64,000 bases of DNA. Source: Desulfobacula sp. (lineage in GTDB: Bacteria > Desulfobacterota > Desulfobacteria > Desulfobacterales > Desulfobacteraceae). The stretch covers positions 112,280-176,279 of the forward strand of contig NZ_JAQYWD010000005.1 in NCBI RefSeq assembly GCF_030145145.1, read 5' to 3'. The position numbers and the translations under genes were made by a program. The notes under the pieces were generated by a model. That model worked only from the letters and a program-made list of their open reading frames with translations. It ran no database searches and was not told the DNA's origin. Below, piece after piece: positions 1 through 8,273 of the stretch (position 1 is its first letter; the number at the start of each line of letters is the position of its first letter).

Positions 1-1
1 T

Positions 2-1042
2 AGAACCCTGGTGGAAGATATCAGTGATGGATATCTGGCATTGGATAAAGACAGAATTGCCTTTGTGAATCCGGCTTTTTGCCGGATGCATGGATGCCGG
101 GTCAACGATGCAATGGATATGTCTTTTTTATTGTTTGTTGCAAAAGAGAGTCATGAACAAGTCAGTGCCATTATTTCCCGGGAAATAAAGACGGGAACAG
201 AACCGGAAACCTTTGAGTACCTGAGATTAACAAAGGACGGGGAATCTCTTCCAACGGAAGTTAATTTCAGGCCATCCCGGTTTGGCGGCCAGGACTATAA
301 CCTTTGCATTGTAAGGGATATTACCAAACGGGTTGAGATGGAAAAAAGAAGCCGGGAAATAGAACGGATGACCTATATCGGCAAACTCATCACATCCCTT
401 TCCCATGAGATCAGAAATCCGTTATCCTCGGTAAAAATGAATCTCCAGATTTTGAGTAAAAACATGATCTTAAAAGGGAATGATAGAAAACGGCTCCAAA
501 TATCAGAACGGGAGATTAACCGGCTTGAAGCCATTTTACAAGAACTTCTCAATTTTGCAAAACCAGTGTCATTGCAGCTTACCCGGACAGATATAAACGA
601 GATTGTACGGTCTTGTGTTGAATTGTTAGAAATGAAATTCCATAGAAAAAGTATTGATTGTCAGATCCATGTTGACCCAACCGTAAAAGAAGTTCCTGCC
701 GATAAAGGGAAAATAGAGCAAATGATGATCAATTTTCTTTTGAATGCCCTGGATTCTGTGGATGATTTTGGGAACATCAGGATATCCACCTGCCGGGTAG
801 AACAAAAGGATAGGCCATATGTCATGATACGGATTGAAGATGATGGCAAAGGGATTTCAAAAGAACTGCTGCCCCATATTTTTGAACCGTTTTATACAAC
901 AAAGACAACCGGAACCGGTTTGGGCCTTGCCAATGTGAAACAGATTGTGACCGCCCATCACGGCAGGATAGAAGTGATGGCTTTGAAAAATTCAGGGACC
1001 GCCTTTGAGGTCTTCCTGCCCATGGGAGAAACAAATGGTTAA
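2..1042 (+). CDS. PAS-domain sensor histidine kinase (5' end cut by window edge)
   Basis: The frame is open to the first bases, so the N-terminus lies outside the window. What remains shows a PAS fold (about the first 105 residues), a HisKA dimerisation helix with the phospho-acceptor His in SHEIRNPLSS, and a HATPase_c domain with the N box (NFLLNALDS), the G1 box (EDDGKGI) and TGTGLGLA near the C-terminus. The layout is NtrB-like. Its stop overlaps the start of the sigma-54 response regulator by 8 bases, so the two are a cognate pair: the kinase autophosphorylates on His and passes phosphate to the regulator. The signal is unknown. The adjacent molybdoenzyme/symporter/CoA-ligase genes suggest it may sense an aromatic substrate or a redox state (inference). 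Confidence 0.93.
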   Translation, partial: RTLVEDISDGYLALDKDRIAFVNPAFCRMHGCRVNDAMDMSFLLFVAKESHEQVSAIISREIKTGTEPETFEYLRLTKDGESLPTEVNFRPSRFGGQDYNLCIVRDITKRVEMEKRSREIERMTYIGKLITSLSHEIRNPLSSVKMNLQILSKNMILKGNDRKRLQISEREINRLEAILQELLNFAKPVSLQLTRTDINEIVRSCVELLEMKFHRKSIDCQIHVDPTVKEVPADKGKIEQMMINFLLNALDSVDDFGNIRISTCRVEQKDRPYVMIRIEDDGKGISKELLPHIFEPFYTTKTTGTGLGLANVKQIVTAHHGRIEVMALKNSGTAFEVFLPMGETNG

Positions 1043-2381
1043 CCTTTTGGTCGTGGATGATGAACATCCCATACGGGAATCCATCGACATGTTCATGTCT
1101 GAAAAAGGACACCGGGTTTACACGGCATCCACGGTTGAAGAATCCGTCACTGTGTTTAAAAAATTGTCCCCGGAAGTGGTTATTCTCGATATCCGGCTTC
1201 CCGATGGCAGCGGTCTGGATGCGTTAAGCCGGATGCACGCATTTTACCCATTATCCAAAATTATCATGATTACCGCATTCCAGGATATGGAAACCACCAT
1301 TGAGGCCATGAAAAGAGGGGCATACGATTATATTCACAAACCGCTGGATGCTGATGAGCTCGAAAAAACGGTGGCGGATGCCATTGTAAGCTTTTACGAA
1401 GATGCCAAGCCTGCCGCAAAAGGTCCAGACAAAGACACCTACCATGAAAGCGAGATTGTGGGTAAAAGCCGTGTCATGAAAGACGTGTATAAAATGATCG
1501 GTATGCTGTGTCAGAACAGGGCAACCGCATTGATTACAGGTGAGACCGGTACGGGAAAGGAACTGGTGGCAAGGCGGATACATTTGAGCAGTGCTTATAG
1601 CCAAAAACCTTTTGTTACTTTTGATTGTTCTGCCGTGGTGGACACCCTTTTGGAAAGTGAATTGTTCGGCCACGAGAAAGGCGCTTTTACAGGGGCCGTG
1701 GACGCGAGGCCGGGTAAGATTGAACTGGCAGGGGAGGGCACCCTTTTCCTCGATGAGCTCGGGGAATTACCGTTAAATCTCCAGGGAAAACTTCTGGGGT
1801 TTCTTGAAAGAAAGCAATATATGCGTGTGGGTGGGAAAATTCCCCTCAAGTCTCGGTGCAGGATCATCGCCGCCACCAACAAAGACCTTGCCGAAATGGT
1901 CCGGGAAAAACGGTTCAGGACGGACCTGTATTACCGGCTCAGGGTGGTGACGGTGGCCCTTCCGCCGTTGCGGCAGCGGTTGTCGGATATCCGGGCGCTT
2001 GTGGCCCATTTTGTCCAGAAAAGCACCCATCAACTGGGGATTCAACAGATGACCCTGCAGGACGGCTGTATTGAAAGATTGAAGCGTCATCCCTGGACAG
2101 GAAATGTCCGGGAGCTTGAAAATATTATTGTGTCGGCCTCTATACAGTCCCGGGGAAGTGTGATTCTCCTGGACGTCATTGAAAACCTCTTGTCCCAGCA
2201 TCCGGTTTCCCTGGAAGACGTCAGCGACTCACAGTCCCTTTCACAAGTTGAAAACCAGCATATTTTCAATACCCTGGAATCGGTCAAATGGAATAAAACC
2301 AGGGCCGCCCAAATCCTTAAGATTTCTTTGCCCACCTTGAGAAAAAAAATTCAAAAATATCACCTGACACCTCCGGATTAG
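1035..2381 (+). CDS. Sigma-54-dependent response regulator (NtrC family)
   Basis: A 448-aa NtrC-type activator. An N-terminal receiver (about 1-120) carries the acidic pocket VVDDE and the phospho-acceptor Asp52 in LDIRLPDGSG. A central AAA+ domain has Walker A GETGTGKE and the sigma-54 contact loop GAFTGA. A C-terminal Fis-type helix-turn-helix ends the protein (NKTRAAQILKISLPTLRKKI). I chose ATG 1035, which sits behind GGGAGAA and overlaps the kinase stop by 8 bases; an ATG at 1005 in the same frame would lie deeper inside the kinase gene. Family knowledge: it binds an upstream enhancer and drives sigma-54 RNA polymerase. A strong sigma-54 promoter with an upstream palindrome lies at 6253-6389 and is the best visible target. 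Confidence 0.95.
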   Translation: MVNLLVVDDEHPIRESIDMFMSEKGHRVYTASTVEESVTVFKKLSPEVVILDIRLPDGSGLDALSRMHAFYPLSKIIMITAFQDMETTIEAMKRGAYDYIHKPLDADELEKTVADAIVSFYEDAKPAAKGPDKDTYHESEIVGKSRVMKDVYKMIGMLCQNRATALITGETGTGKELVARRIHLSSAYSQKPFVTFDCSAVVDTLLESELFGHEKGAFTGAVDARPGKIELAGEGTLFLDELGELPLNLQGKLLGFLERKQYMRVGGKIPLKSRCRIIAATNKDLAEMVREKRFRTDLYYRLRVVTVALPPLRQRLSDIRALVAHFVQKSTHQLGIQQMTLQDGCIERLKRHPWTGNVRELENIIVSASIQSRGSVILLDVIENLLSQHPVSLEDVSDSQSLSQVENQHIFNTLESVKWNKTRAAQILKISLPTLRKKIQKYHLTPPD

Positions 2382-3136
2382 GGGGTTACTTTCCTTTGAA
2401 TTTCATCAGCAATGTGCCGCATGAATTTTCCCCAGGAATGGAGTCGTTTTTCAGACAGCATCCTTTTGAGTCCCACCACATAGATGGCAGTGGGAACCGA
2501 CTTGCGGACAAACAGGGGAACGGCCAATGCGCGAATACCTTCGGTGTATTCCTCCCTGTCAAAGGCGATGCCTTCTCTTTGAACCGTTTGAATCATTTGT
2601 TTAAAATCGGCTTTATCCACACAGGTAAACGGGGTAAAGGCCACCAGGTCGTTGGTGGTCAGAAGAGCATCGAGTTCCGGGTCGGTGAGTTGACACAGGA
2701 GTGCTTTTCCACCTGCACCCGCGAACAGTGAGTGGCTGTTTCCCACTTCAGTGGATATTTTAAACCCTGTGATGGAATCTGCTTTTTCCACCACAACTGC
2801 GTTTAAGGCCGAGCGGACCACCAGAAAAGCCGTCAGGCCGGTTTCAGCATTGATTTCTTCAAGATACGGCCGAGCGGTTTGCACCAGACCGGCCGCCTGA
2901 CCCGCGGGCTTACCCAGTTGATAGAAGCGGGCACCAGGATGAAAGCACCCTTCATCATCCCGCTCTAGGATTCCCAAATCCACTAGAGAATGCACCAGAT
3001 TGAATACGGTACTGCGGTGATACCCTAAGGCAGAAGAAATAGCGCTGACCCCCAGGGGTTTTCGGGTGCTGACCAACAGATCAATGAGATCAAAACATTT
3101 GTATACGGCCGGTACCGGTTTGAATTCTACAGGCAT
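2378..3136 (-). CDS. IclR family transcriptional regulator
   Basis: 252 aa, the normal length for the family. The N-terminal winged helix-turn-helix (about 8-70, including LGVSAISSALGYHRSTVFN) is followed by the GAF-like IclR effector domain (about 80-248, with the typical late segment AVPLFVRKSVPTAIYVVG). IclR proteins control catabolic operons, often for aromatic acids, and bind short palindromes. The gene is convergent with the sigma-54 regulator (the two 3' ends overlap by 4 bases) and points the same way as the molybdoenzyme genes, about 115 bp behind them. It is probably the local repressor or co-activator of this cluster, with the inverted repeat at 6143-6180 as a candidate operator (inference). 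Confidence 0.93.
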   Translation of the reverse strand: MPVEFKPVPAVYKCFDLIDLLVSTRKPLGVSAISSALGYHRSTVFNLVHSLVDLGILERDDEGCFHPGARFYQLGKPAGQAAGLVQTARPYLEEINAETGLTAFLVVRSALNAVVVEKADSITGFKISTEVGNSHSLFAGAGGKALLCQLTDPELDALLTTNDLVAFTPFTCVDKADFKQMIQTVQREGIAFDREEYTEGIRALAVPLFVRKSVPTAIYVVGLKRMLSEKRLHSWGKFMRHIADEIQRKVTP

Positions 3137-3252
3137 GGATGTCTCATCTATAAAGTGTCCTTTTAATTAAAATGGACTCAAATTGTTAAACAGCCATTTA
3201 TGGTTGTCAAGTGAAATGATAACCGCCTTGGCCTTTTTTAAAACCCCTTAAA

Positions 3253-3594
3253 CTATCGGGGGGACCAGAGCACCATGCGGGGTTTTTTCCCCAGTTCTCC
3301 GGCCAGGTCGGGCAGGGAACCATAGGTAATCACACCGGCCATGCAGTGTTGAACACAGGCCGGTTCCAGCCCTTTTTTTGTTCGCGGGAAGCATAAAATA
3401 CACAACTCCGTGGGAAAGGGTAAGAAATTGAGATACGCCTTGCCCTTGGGAAGGTTTTGCACAATTTCCAGAACCTGAATGCCGCCCATGCCGGCAGGCC
3501 AGTGATGTTCCTGGGAACAGGCCACCTGGCAGGCAAAACACCCGGTGCAATATTCATAATCGATCAACAATCCGTTTTCAGGTTTTTTAGCCAT
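3253..3594 (-). CDS. Small ferredoxin-type electron transfer subunit of molybdoenzyme
   Basis: 113 aa from ATG 3594, which overlaps the end of the molybdoenzyme gene by 8 bases, indicating translational coupling. Eight cysteines form two [4Fe-4S] sites: CTGCFACQVAC near residues 16-26, and CILC followed by CVQHC in the C-terminal half. The protein is much shorter than the usual DmsB/NrfC-type subunits, which carry four clusters in about 200 residues, so it is a reduced two-cluster version. There is no signal peptide, so it should work in the cytoplasm, passing electrons to or from the catalytic subunit. The partner redox carrier is not visible in the window. Confidence 0.88.
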   Translation of the reverse strand: MAKKPENGLLIDYEYCTGCFACQVACSQEHHWPAGMGGIQVLEIVQNLPKGKAYLNFLPFPTELCILCFPRTKKGLEPACVQHCMAGVITYGSLPDLAGELGKKPRMVLWSPR

Positions 3595-6037
3595 TGCGTT
3601 CCTCCTTTCCCACTGCCTTGTAAATTTTGCACAGCAGGTGTTTGATGGGCGCGCCCTGGCCGTCTTTTCCCTGATGGCCCATGGGGAGGAGCTGATTGAC
3701 ATTGCATTCCCAAACTCCATATAAACTCGGCTCTGCTGCTTTTTTTTCAGGATACCACCACCCGTGGGCCGCCATCACCATCCAGGGCGGAACAATCCGG
3801 GTCACCTTTGCCTTCATTTTGCAACGACCCAGCCAGTTTTCCATCCAGACCCATTCACCGTTACCGATATCATGGGCTGCAGCTGTCTCGGGATGGATTT
3901 CAACAATGGGATCCGGGTCCAGTTGTCGCAGCCACGGGATATTGCGGTGCTCGGAATGGAAATAGGCAGGAGACCGTCTTCCAGTGGAAAGAATCAGCGG
4001 GTAATTCCTGGTTAAATCCGGGCGACTCACCGGTGTAAAGGGCGGCTCTTCATGGTGGGGCAGGGGATCCAGTCCCCAGTCTTCTCGATGGGTGGAGTAT
4101 AATTCAAACTTGGCCGTAGGGGTTTTGAATCCGGGTTTGCCGTCGGGCCGCAATTGTCCTTTTTCATGGCGATGGTAGGGGGCACTGGGATGGGATACCG
4201 GTGGGATGGCCCATCCTTTTTGCTGGAGTTGTTCAAAGGTCATACCCGATGGTTTGAGAATGTCATCAAACAACTTATTGATCGTATCATATTTGAATTC
4301 AGGATCAAACCGCCGGGCCAGTTCAAAATTGATCTCTACATCCGGCTTACACTGGTCAACGGTTATGGCCTTGTTGATTGTTTGAAGCGGCACCCACCAG
4401 CTGCGTACTCCATTTTTCTCCAGAAAAGTGGCGGCGGGCAGAAGGATGTCCGCATATTGGGTGGTGGGGGTGTGAAAAAGATCCACCGCAGCAATAAAGT
4501 CCAGTTTTTCCAGGGCCCTTTTCCATTTTTTGGGATCCAGTCCGATACCGTTTAACAGACCCGCCGTCTGAATCCACATTCCTTTAATGGGGTAGGGTTT
4601 TCCTGTAAAGATCTGATCCAGGGTCATATCGGTCTGGGCCCGCCAATGAAAGGTGCGGTAAGGACCGTATTCCTTTACCCCCACCCGTTTGGCATCCATG
4701 TCCTTGTCTTTGAGACCTATGGGGCCCACCGCCCCGGGAAGGGCATAGGATACCGCGTCAAAGGCGAATTTGGCAATCACATTTCCTCCGGGGATATCCA
4801 GATTTCCGGTTAAAGCCCAGAGGGATGCAATGGCATGGCAGGTGGGGGTCACAGCCGGGGTCATATCAATAGGAACCCCCCACTGAATGGCGGCAGGCTT
4901 GCTTTTGGCGTAAAGCCGGGCCGCTTTTCGTATCTTATCGGCAGGCACCCAGGTGATTTCTGCCACTTTGTCCAGAGGATACTTGTTGACCGCTTCGCAA
5001 TACGCATCCCAGGACGTTCGGCAACTCACCCGGGACCCATCGGCCAGTGTCACTTCCCAACGCCCTGAAAGTGCTGCCTTAACGTTCAGTGCTTTAAACT
5101 CCGCCTGGCTTGAAAGCCAAATGGCAGGGGTTCCGCTGTTTTCATCCCACACGACAAAATTGCCCGGATCGCCGGCAGCCTCCAGATGAATTTCCCGCAA
5201 CAACTTTCCTGTATCGATCCGTATGAGATGGGCCCCATTGGTCCATTTTTCAAGAAAATCGTGATCATACAGATCTTCATTGATAATGACATTCAGCATT
5301 CCCATGGCCAGGGCTGCATCTGTGCCGGGCCTTAGCTGAAGCCAGTGTTTGGAACGGGAGGCAAAAAAACTCAGGCGGGGGTCCACACAGATAATCTGGG
5401 TGCCGCGCTTCATCATGTCTATAATCCAATGGCCAAAGAGGTTATCCGGACAGGTAGCTGAAATGTTATATCCCCAGATGATAATGGTCTCGGGGAGTTT
5501 GAATTTCGGATCTTCATAGCGGTCCGGCAGCCATTGTCCGGCATCAAAGACGCAATAACATCCCTGAAATGTGTTACAGGCACTTAATCGGGGTCCATAA
5601 CAGGCACTCCCGCTGAGAGAAAACATCACGTTGGGGCTGCCAAAGGCATAGGCCAGCATACAGATCCAGGGACCTATGTCCCGGCCCGTTCCCATGGAAA
5701 ATATAATGCTTTCAGGGCCATGGTCCTCCCGAATCCCTTTCATTTTTTTTTCAATATAGTCAAAGGCCTTTTCCCAGGAAATTTCCTCCCATTTACCTTC
5801 GCCGCGTTTGCCCACCCGCTTTAAGGGTCTTGTGATACGATCTTCGTGGTTCACGTATTGGGTCATGGCCAGGGCCCGGGCGCATAACCGTCCCTGATTC
5901 CAGGGATGATTCGGGTCTCCTTCAAGTTTAATCAGCTGGCCATCCTTAATATGGGCGAGTACACCGCAGCCGCCATGGCACCCCGGTCCGGCAGACCAGG
6001 TAGTCGTTGGGACGATGTGAACATTTTCAGAATTCAT
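3587..6037 (-). CDS. Molybdopterin oxidoreductase (DMSO reductase family), catalytic subunit, substrate unknown
   Basis: 816 aa from ATG 6037, preceded by GGAG at 9 bases; an upstream ATG at 6112 has no comparable site. The N-terminus holds an Fe-S region with Cys20, Cys24 and Cys52 (GCHGGCGV, GRLCARA). The position expected for the first ligand of the usual Cx2Cx3C pattern is Gly17, so one Cys seems absent. The probable Mo ligand is Cys in GSACYGPR. Typical bis-MGD blocks follow (WGYNISATCPDN, DPRLSFFASRS, RPGTDAALAMGMLNVIINE), then a C-terminal molydopterin dinucleotide-binding domain. No Tat signal, so it is cytoplasmic. From memory of the families, it resembles the branch holding acetylene hydratase and the catechol dehydroxylase-type enzymes; the reaction is unproven. 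Context (symporter, aryl-CoA ligase) points to aromatic acid metabolism. Confidence 0.9.
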   Translation of the reverse strand: MNSENVHIVPTTTWSAGPGCHGGCGVLAHIKDGQLIKLEGDPNHPWNQGRLCARALAMTQYVNHEDRITRPLKRVGKRGEGKWEEISWEKAFDYIEKKMKGIREDHGPESIIFSMGTGRDIGPWICMLAYAFGSPNVMFSLSGSACYGPRLSACNTFQGCYCVFDAGQWLPDRYEDPKFKLPETIIIWGYNISATCPDNLFGHWIIDMMKRGTQIICVDPRLSFFASRSKHWLQLRPGTDAALAMGMLNVIINEDLYDHDFLEKWTNGAHLIRIDTGKLLREIHLEAAGDPGNFVVWDENSGTPAIWLSSQAEFKALNVKAALSGRWEVTLADGSRVSCRTSWDAYCEAVNKYPLDKVAEITWVPADKIRKAARLYAKSKPAAIQWGVPIDMTPAVTPTCHAIASLWALTGNLDIPGGNVIAKFAFDAVSYALPGAVGPIGLKDKDMDAKRVGVKEYGPYRTFHWRAQTDMTLDQIFTGKPYPIKGMWIQTAGLLNGIGLDPKKWKRALEKLDFIAAVDLFHTPTTQYADILLPAATFLEKNGVRSWWVPLQTINKAITVDQCKPDVEINFELARRFDPEFKYDTINKLFDDILKPSGMTFEQLQQKGWAIPPVSHPSAPYHRHEKGQLRPDGKPGFKTPTAKFELYSTHREDWGLDPLPHHEEPPFTPVSRPDLTRNYPLILSTGRRSPAYFHSEHRNIPWLRQLDPDPIVEIHPETAAAHDIGNGEWVWMENWLGRCKMKAKVTRIVPPWMVMAAHGWWYPEKKAAEPSLYGVWECNVNQLLPMGHQGKDGQGAPIKHLLCKIYKAVGKEERNG

Positions 6038-6142
6038 GATGTTTGTCTCCTTCCCCTTTAAAGGGAAATTGTCCATGACACTTGCGGAACATGGCACACT
6101 AAAAGTTGTCAAAGGCAGTCTATGTTTGTTTTTTATATTGAT

Positions 6143-6180
6143 TGACCTCTATAGAAAACATAATATTTCTATAGAGGTCA
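6143..6180. promoter_or_regulatory. 15-bp perfect inverted repeat, candidate operator
   Basis: Arms 6143-6157 and 6166-6180 (TGACCTCTATAGAAA and its exact complement) are separated by 8 bases of A/T-rich DNA. It lies about 105 bp upstream of the molybdoenzyme start. There is no T-run suggesting a terminator, and no gene ends here. A palindrome of this length in a divergent promoter region suggests a dimeric regulator site; the IclR protein or the sigma-54 activator are the local candidates (inference). Confidence 0.75.
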
Positions 6181-6252
6181 TTATGTCAAGCCTTAATGTT
6201 TAAAATTAAGTGTGTCTCAAAAAAAATTGGGAGAATCTGTCTCTCAATCCCG

Positions 6253-6285
6253 GAAAGGATCTTTCTAGTCCGGAAAGATCCTTTC
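6253..6285. promoter_or_regulatory. 13-bp perfect inverted repeat, candidate enhancer (UAS) for the sigma-54 activator
   Basis: Arms 6253-6265 (GAAAGGATCTTTC) and 6273-6285 (GAAAGATCCTTTC) are exact reverse complements with a 7-base spacer. Its centre is about 106 bp upstream of the -24 element of the sigma-54 promoter at 6375, the classic distance for an NtrC-type enhancer. The matching activator is encoded at 1035-2381 (inference). Confidence 0.7.
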
Positions 6286-6374
6286 TGGTAAAATGGTTGA
6301 ACTCAAAAATTGTCCTTATATGGAAACCCTTGTTCCCGTAGTGATACAGACGCAAAGACGTCTTCAAAAAACGC

Positions 6375-6389
6375 TGGCACAGGATTTGC
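6375..6389 (+). promoter_or_regulatory. Sigma-54 (-24/-12) promoter
   Basis: TGGCAC at 6375-6380, five bases, then TTGC at 6386-6389 match the sigma-54 consensus TGGCAC-N5-TTGC exactly. Transcription would start near 6400 and read into the symporter/CoA-ligase operon beginning at 6469. Confidence 0.8.
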
Positions 6390-6468
6390 TCTATAGGTAA
6401 ACAAATAAAGTTTTATTGGTAAATGTGGGGGTAATTTTTAACAGCTTTAACTCAAAAGGGGAAAGTGA

Positions 6469-6756
6469 ATGACGTCTAACAAAAAGAAAAATCTTATTTT
6501 TCTAATTCTGTTTCTTGTTCTCACGGTATTCTGTTGGTGTCCTATCGGATATGGAAGCTATGGTAAAGTCGGTTTGATCATGGGAATGCCCTCGTGGGCC
6601 TTTTACATGCTGGTGATTGGTGCCGTGCTCTTTGTGATTGAATGGGTATATCTGTTTTACACAGATCTGGCATTGTATGACGAAGATCTTGAAGAGATCA
6701 TGATGGCACTTGAAAAAACAACCACCACCCAGGTAACCATTAAGGAGGAAAACTAA
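6469..6756 (+). CDS. Small membrane subunit preceding sodium:solute symporter
   Basis: 95 aa with two hydrophobic segments (about residues 9-30 and 42-66) and a short acidic cytoplasmic tail. It starts at ATG 6469 behind AAAAGGGGAAAG and ends one base before the symporter ATG. Small two-helix proteins of this kind often precede SSS-family symporters and are thought to be partner subunits. The exact Pfam family cannot be stated from sequence reading alone. Confidence 0.8.
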   Translation: MTSNKKKNLIFLILFLVLTVFCWCPIGYGSYGKVGLIMGMPSWAFYMLVIGAVLFVIEWVYLFYTDLALYDEDLEEIMMALEKTTTTQVTIKEEN

Positions 6757-6757
6757 C

Positions 6758-8251
6758 ATGGTCGCTGTCACTATTATTACAGGCCTTTGCCTGATATCGG
6801 TCTATATCAGCTATGTTGCCTTTCGTAAGGGGTTTACTAAAACAGCAGATGATTATTTCGTAGCCGGCTCAAGTCTGGGCTATTTCGTGCTGATTTTCAG
6901 CCTTCTGGCATCGTTTTTAAGCGCCTTTTCCATGTTCGGAATGTCAAGTTTCGGATACCGGCTGGGATTTGGATCTTTATATGTCCTGACAGCCAACCTG
7001 GTCCCTTTGGGGTTTTTATGGTATTTCATGCATAAAAAAACATTTCTTCTGGGAAGGGCCAGGAAATGGATGACCATGGGGGCACCCTTTGGTGAAAGAT
7101 ATGGCACGCCCATGAGAATTGTTTTGGTCCTTGTGGTGCTTGTGGCATCCATTCCCTATGTGGTCGCCCAGATCCAGGGCATCGGCGTCATGCTGGAGGC
7201 CATGAGCGAAGGCATCATTTCTTTTCATATGGGGCTGTTCTTTGTGCCCTTTTTTATTGCCTTATACCTGATGATGGGGGGAATGAAAGGGGCTGCCTGG
7301 GTCAACGCCATCCAGGGGGTCTTTTTTTCCATCATGGTGTTTGTTCTTTTCTTTTTTGTCATGATGAAAAATGGCGGGTTTGTTCCCACCATGGAAATGG
7401 TCATGGCAAAACATCCCAACCTGTTTCAAATCGGCTGGGCCGGGGGCAAGGTCTGGAGCTATCCCATGATTTTCGGCATGGCAGCGGCCATGTGTCTGGG
7501 ATGTGTCTGTTTCCCCCAACCCTTTATGCATGCCTATTCAAGCCGGTCTGCCCGGGGATTAAAAGCCATGTTCCTTTCGTTTGGCGGCATCTGTCTGGTG
7601 GTCATCACCCTGCCTACACTGGTGGGTATTGCAGGCAACGTCATTGTTCCGGGACTGAAAGGGGTTGCCGCTGATAAAATTTACGGGCTTGTTGCTGCAG
7701 CCACCATGCCGGACTGGCTGGCGGCGTTTGCTGTGGCCGGTGGATTTACCGCTGCCATGTCAACGGTGAACGGCCTTGTTTTTGGAAATGCAGCCAATCT
7801 ATCCGTGGATATTATTAAAACCCTGCGGCCGGAAACCCGGTCCTCGGAACTCATTACCATTGCCAGGGTATTTGTGGCCCTTATCATGGCGCTATGTGTC
7901 TTTATCGCCTGGAATCCCAATACGCCGGTGGCAGAGCTTTCCATCATCGCTTTCGGCACAGTGGCCGTGACCTTTTTTGCCCTTTGGGGGGCGTATTACT
8001 GGAAAAGGGCCACTGCCACCGGTGCCATATTATCAACCCTTGTGGGGGTTGCGTTAAATGTTACGTTTTTTCTTGTCGGCGGCAAAGCCTGGGTTCTTTT
8101 TCCCCAGAGAGCATTGCTGAACATGAACGGATTTCTTGCTGCGTTTATTATCTCAGGAATCGTTTTCTTTGTGGGATCTTACCTGACAACGCCCGGCAAA
8201 ACCGAAGAAAAAAGTCTTAGTCTCTTTTTTCACCCCGTTTTAACTAAATAA
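6758..8251 (+). CDS. Sodium:solute symporter (SSS family)
   Basis: 497 aa, highly hydrophobic, with about 12-13 predicted transmembrane helices. SSS features include the early helix pair (SLLASFLSAFSMFGMSSFGY) and the later FTAAMSTVNGLVFGNAANLS segment typical of the Na+-binding core. It has a strong ribosome site (AAGGAGG) inside the end of the small subunit gene and is followed 22 bp later by an aryl-CoA ligase. It probably imports an organic anion with Na+; given the neighbours, an aromatic or related carboxylate is likely (inference). It should be expressed from the sigma-54 promoter at 6375. Confidence 0.92.
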   Translation: MVAVTIITGLCLISVYISYVAFRKGFTKTADDYFVAGSSLGYFVLIFSLLASFLSAFSMFGMSSFGYRLGFGSLYVLTANLVPLGFLWYFMHKKTFLLGRARKWMTMGAPFGERYGTPMRIVLVLVVLVASIPYVVAQIQGIGVMLEAMSEGIISFHMGLFFVPFFIALYLMMGGMKGAAWVNAIQGVFFSIMVFVLFFFVMMKNGGFVPTMEMVMAKHPNLFQIGWAGGKVWSYPMIFGMAAAMCLGCVCFPQPFMHAYSSRSARGLKAMFLSFGGICLVVITLPTLVGIAGNVIVPGLKGVAADKIYGLVAAATMPDWLAAFAVAGGFTAAMSTVNGLVFGNAANLSVDIIKTLRPETRSSELITIARVFVALIMALCVFIAWNPNTPVAELSIIAFGTVAVTFFALWGAYYWKRATATGAILSTLVGVALNVTFFLVGGKAWVLFPQRALLNMNGFLAAFIISGIVFFVGSYLTTPGKTEEKSLSLFFHPVLTK

Positions 8252-8273
8252 TTTAATCAGGAGGAAATAAAAT

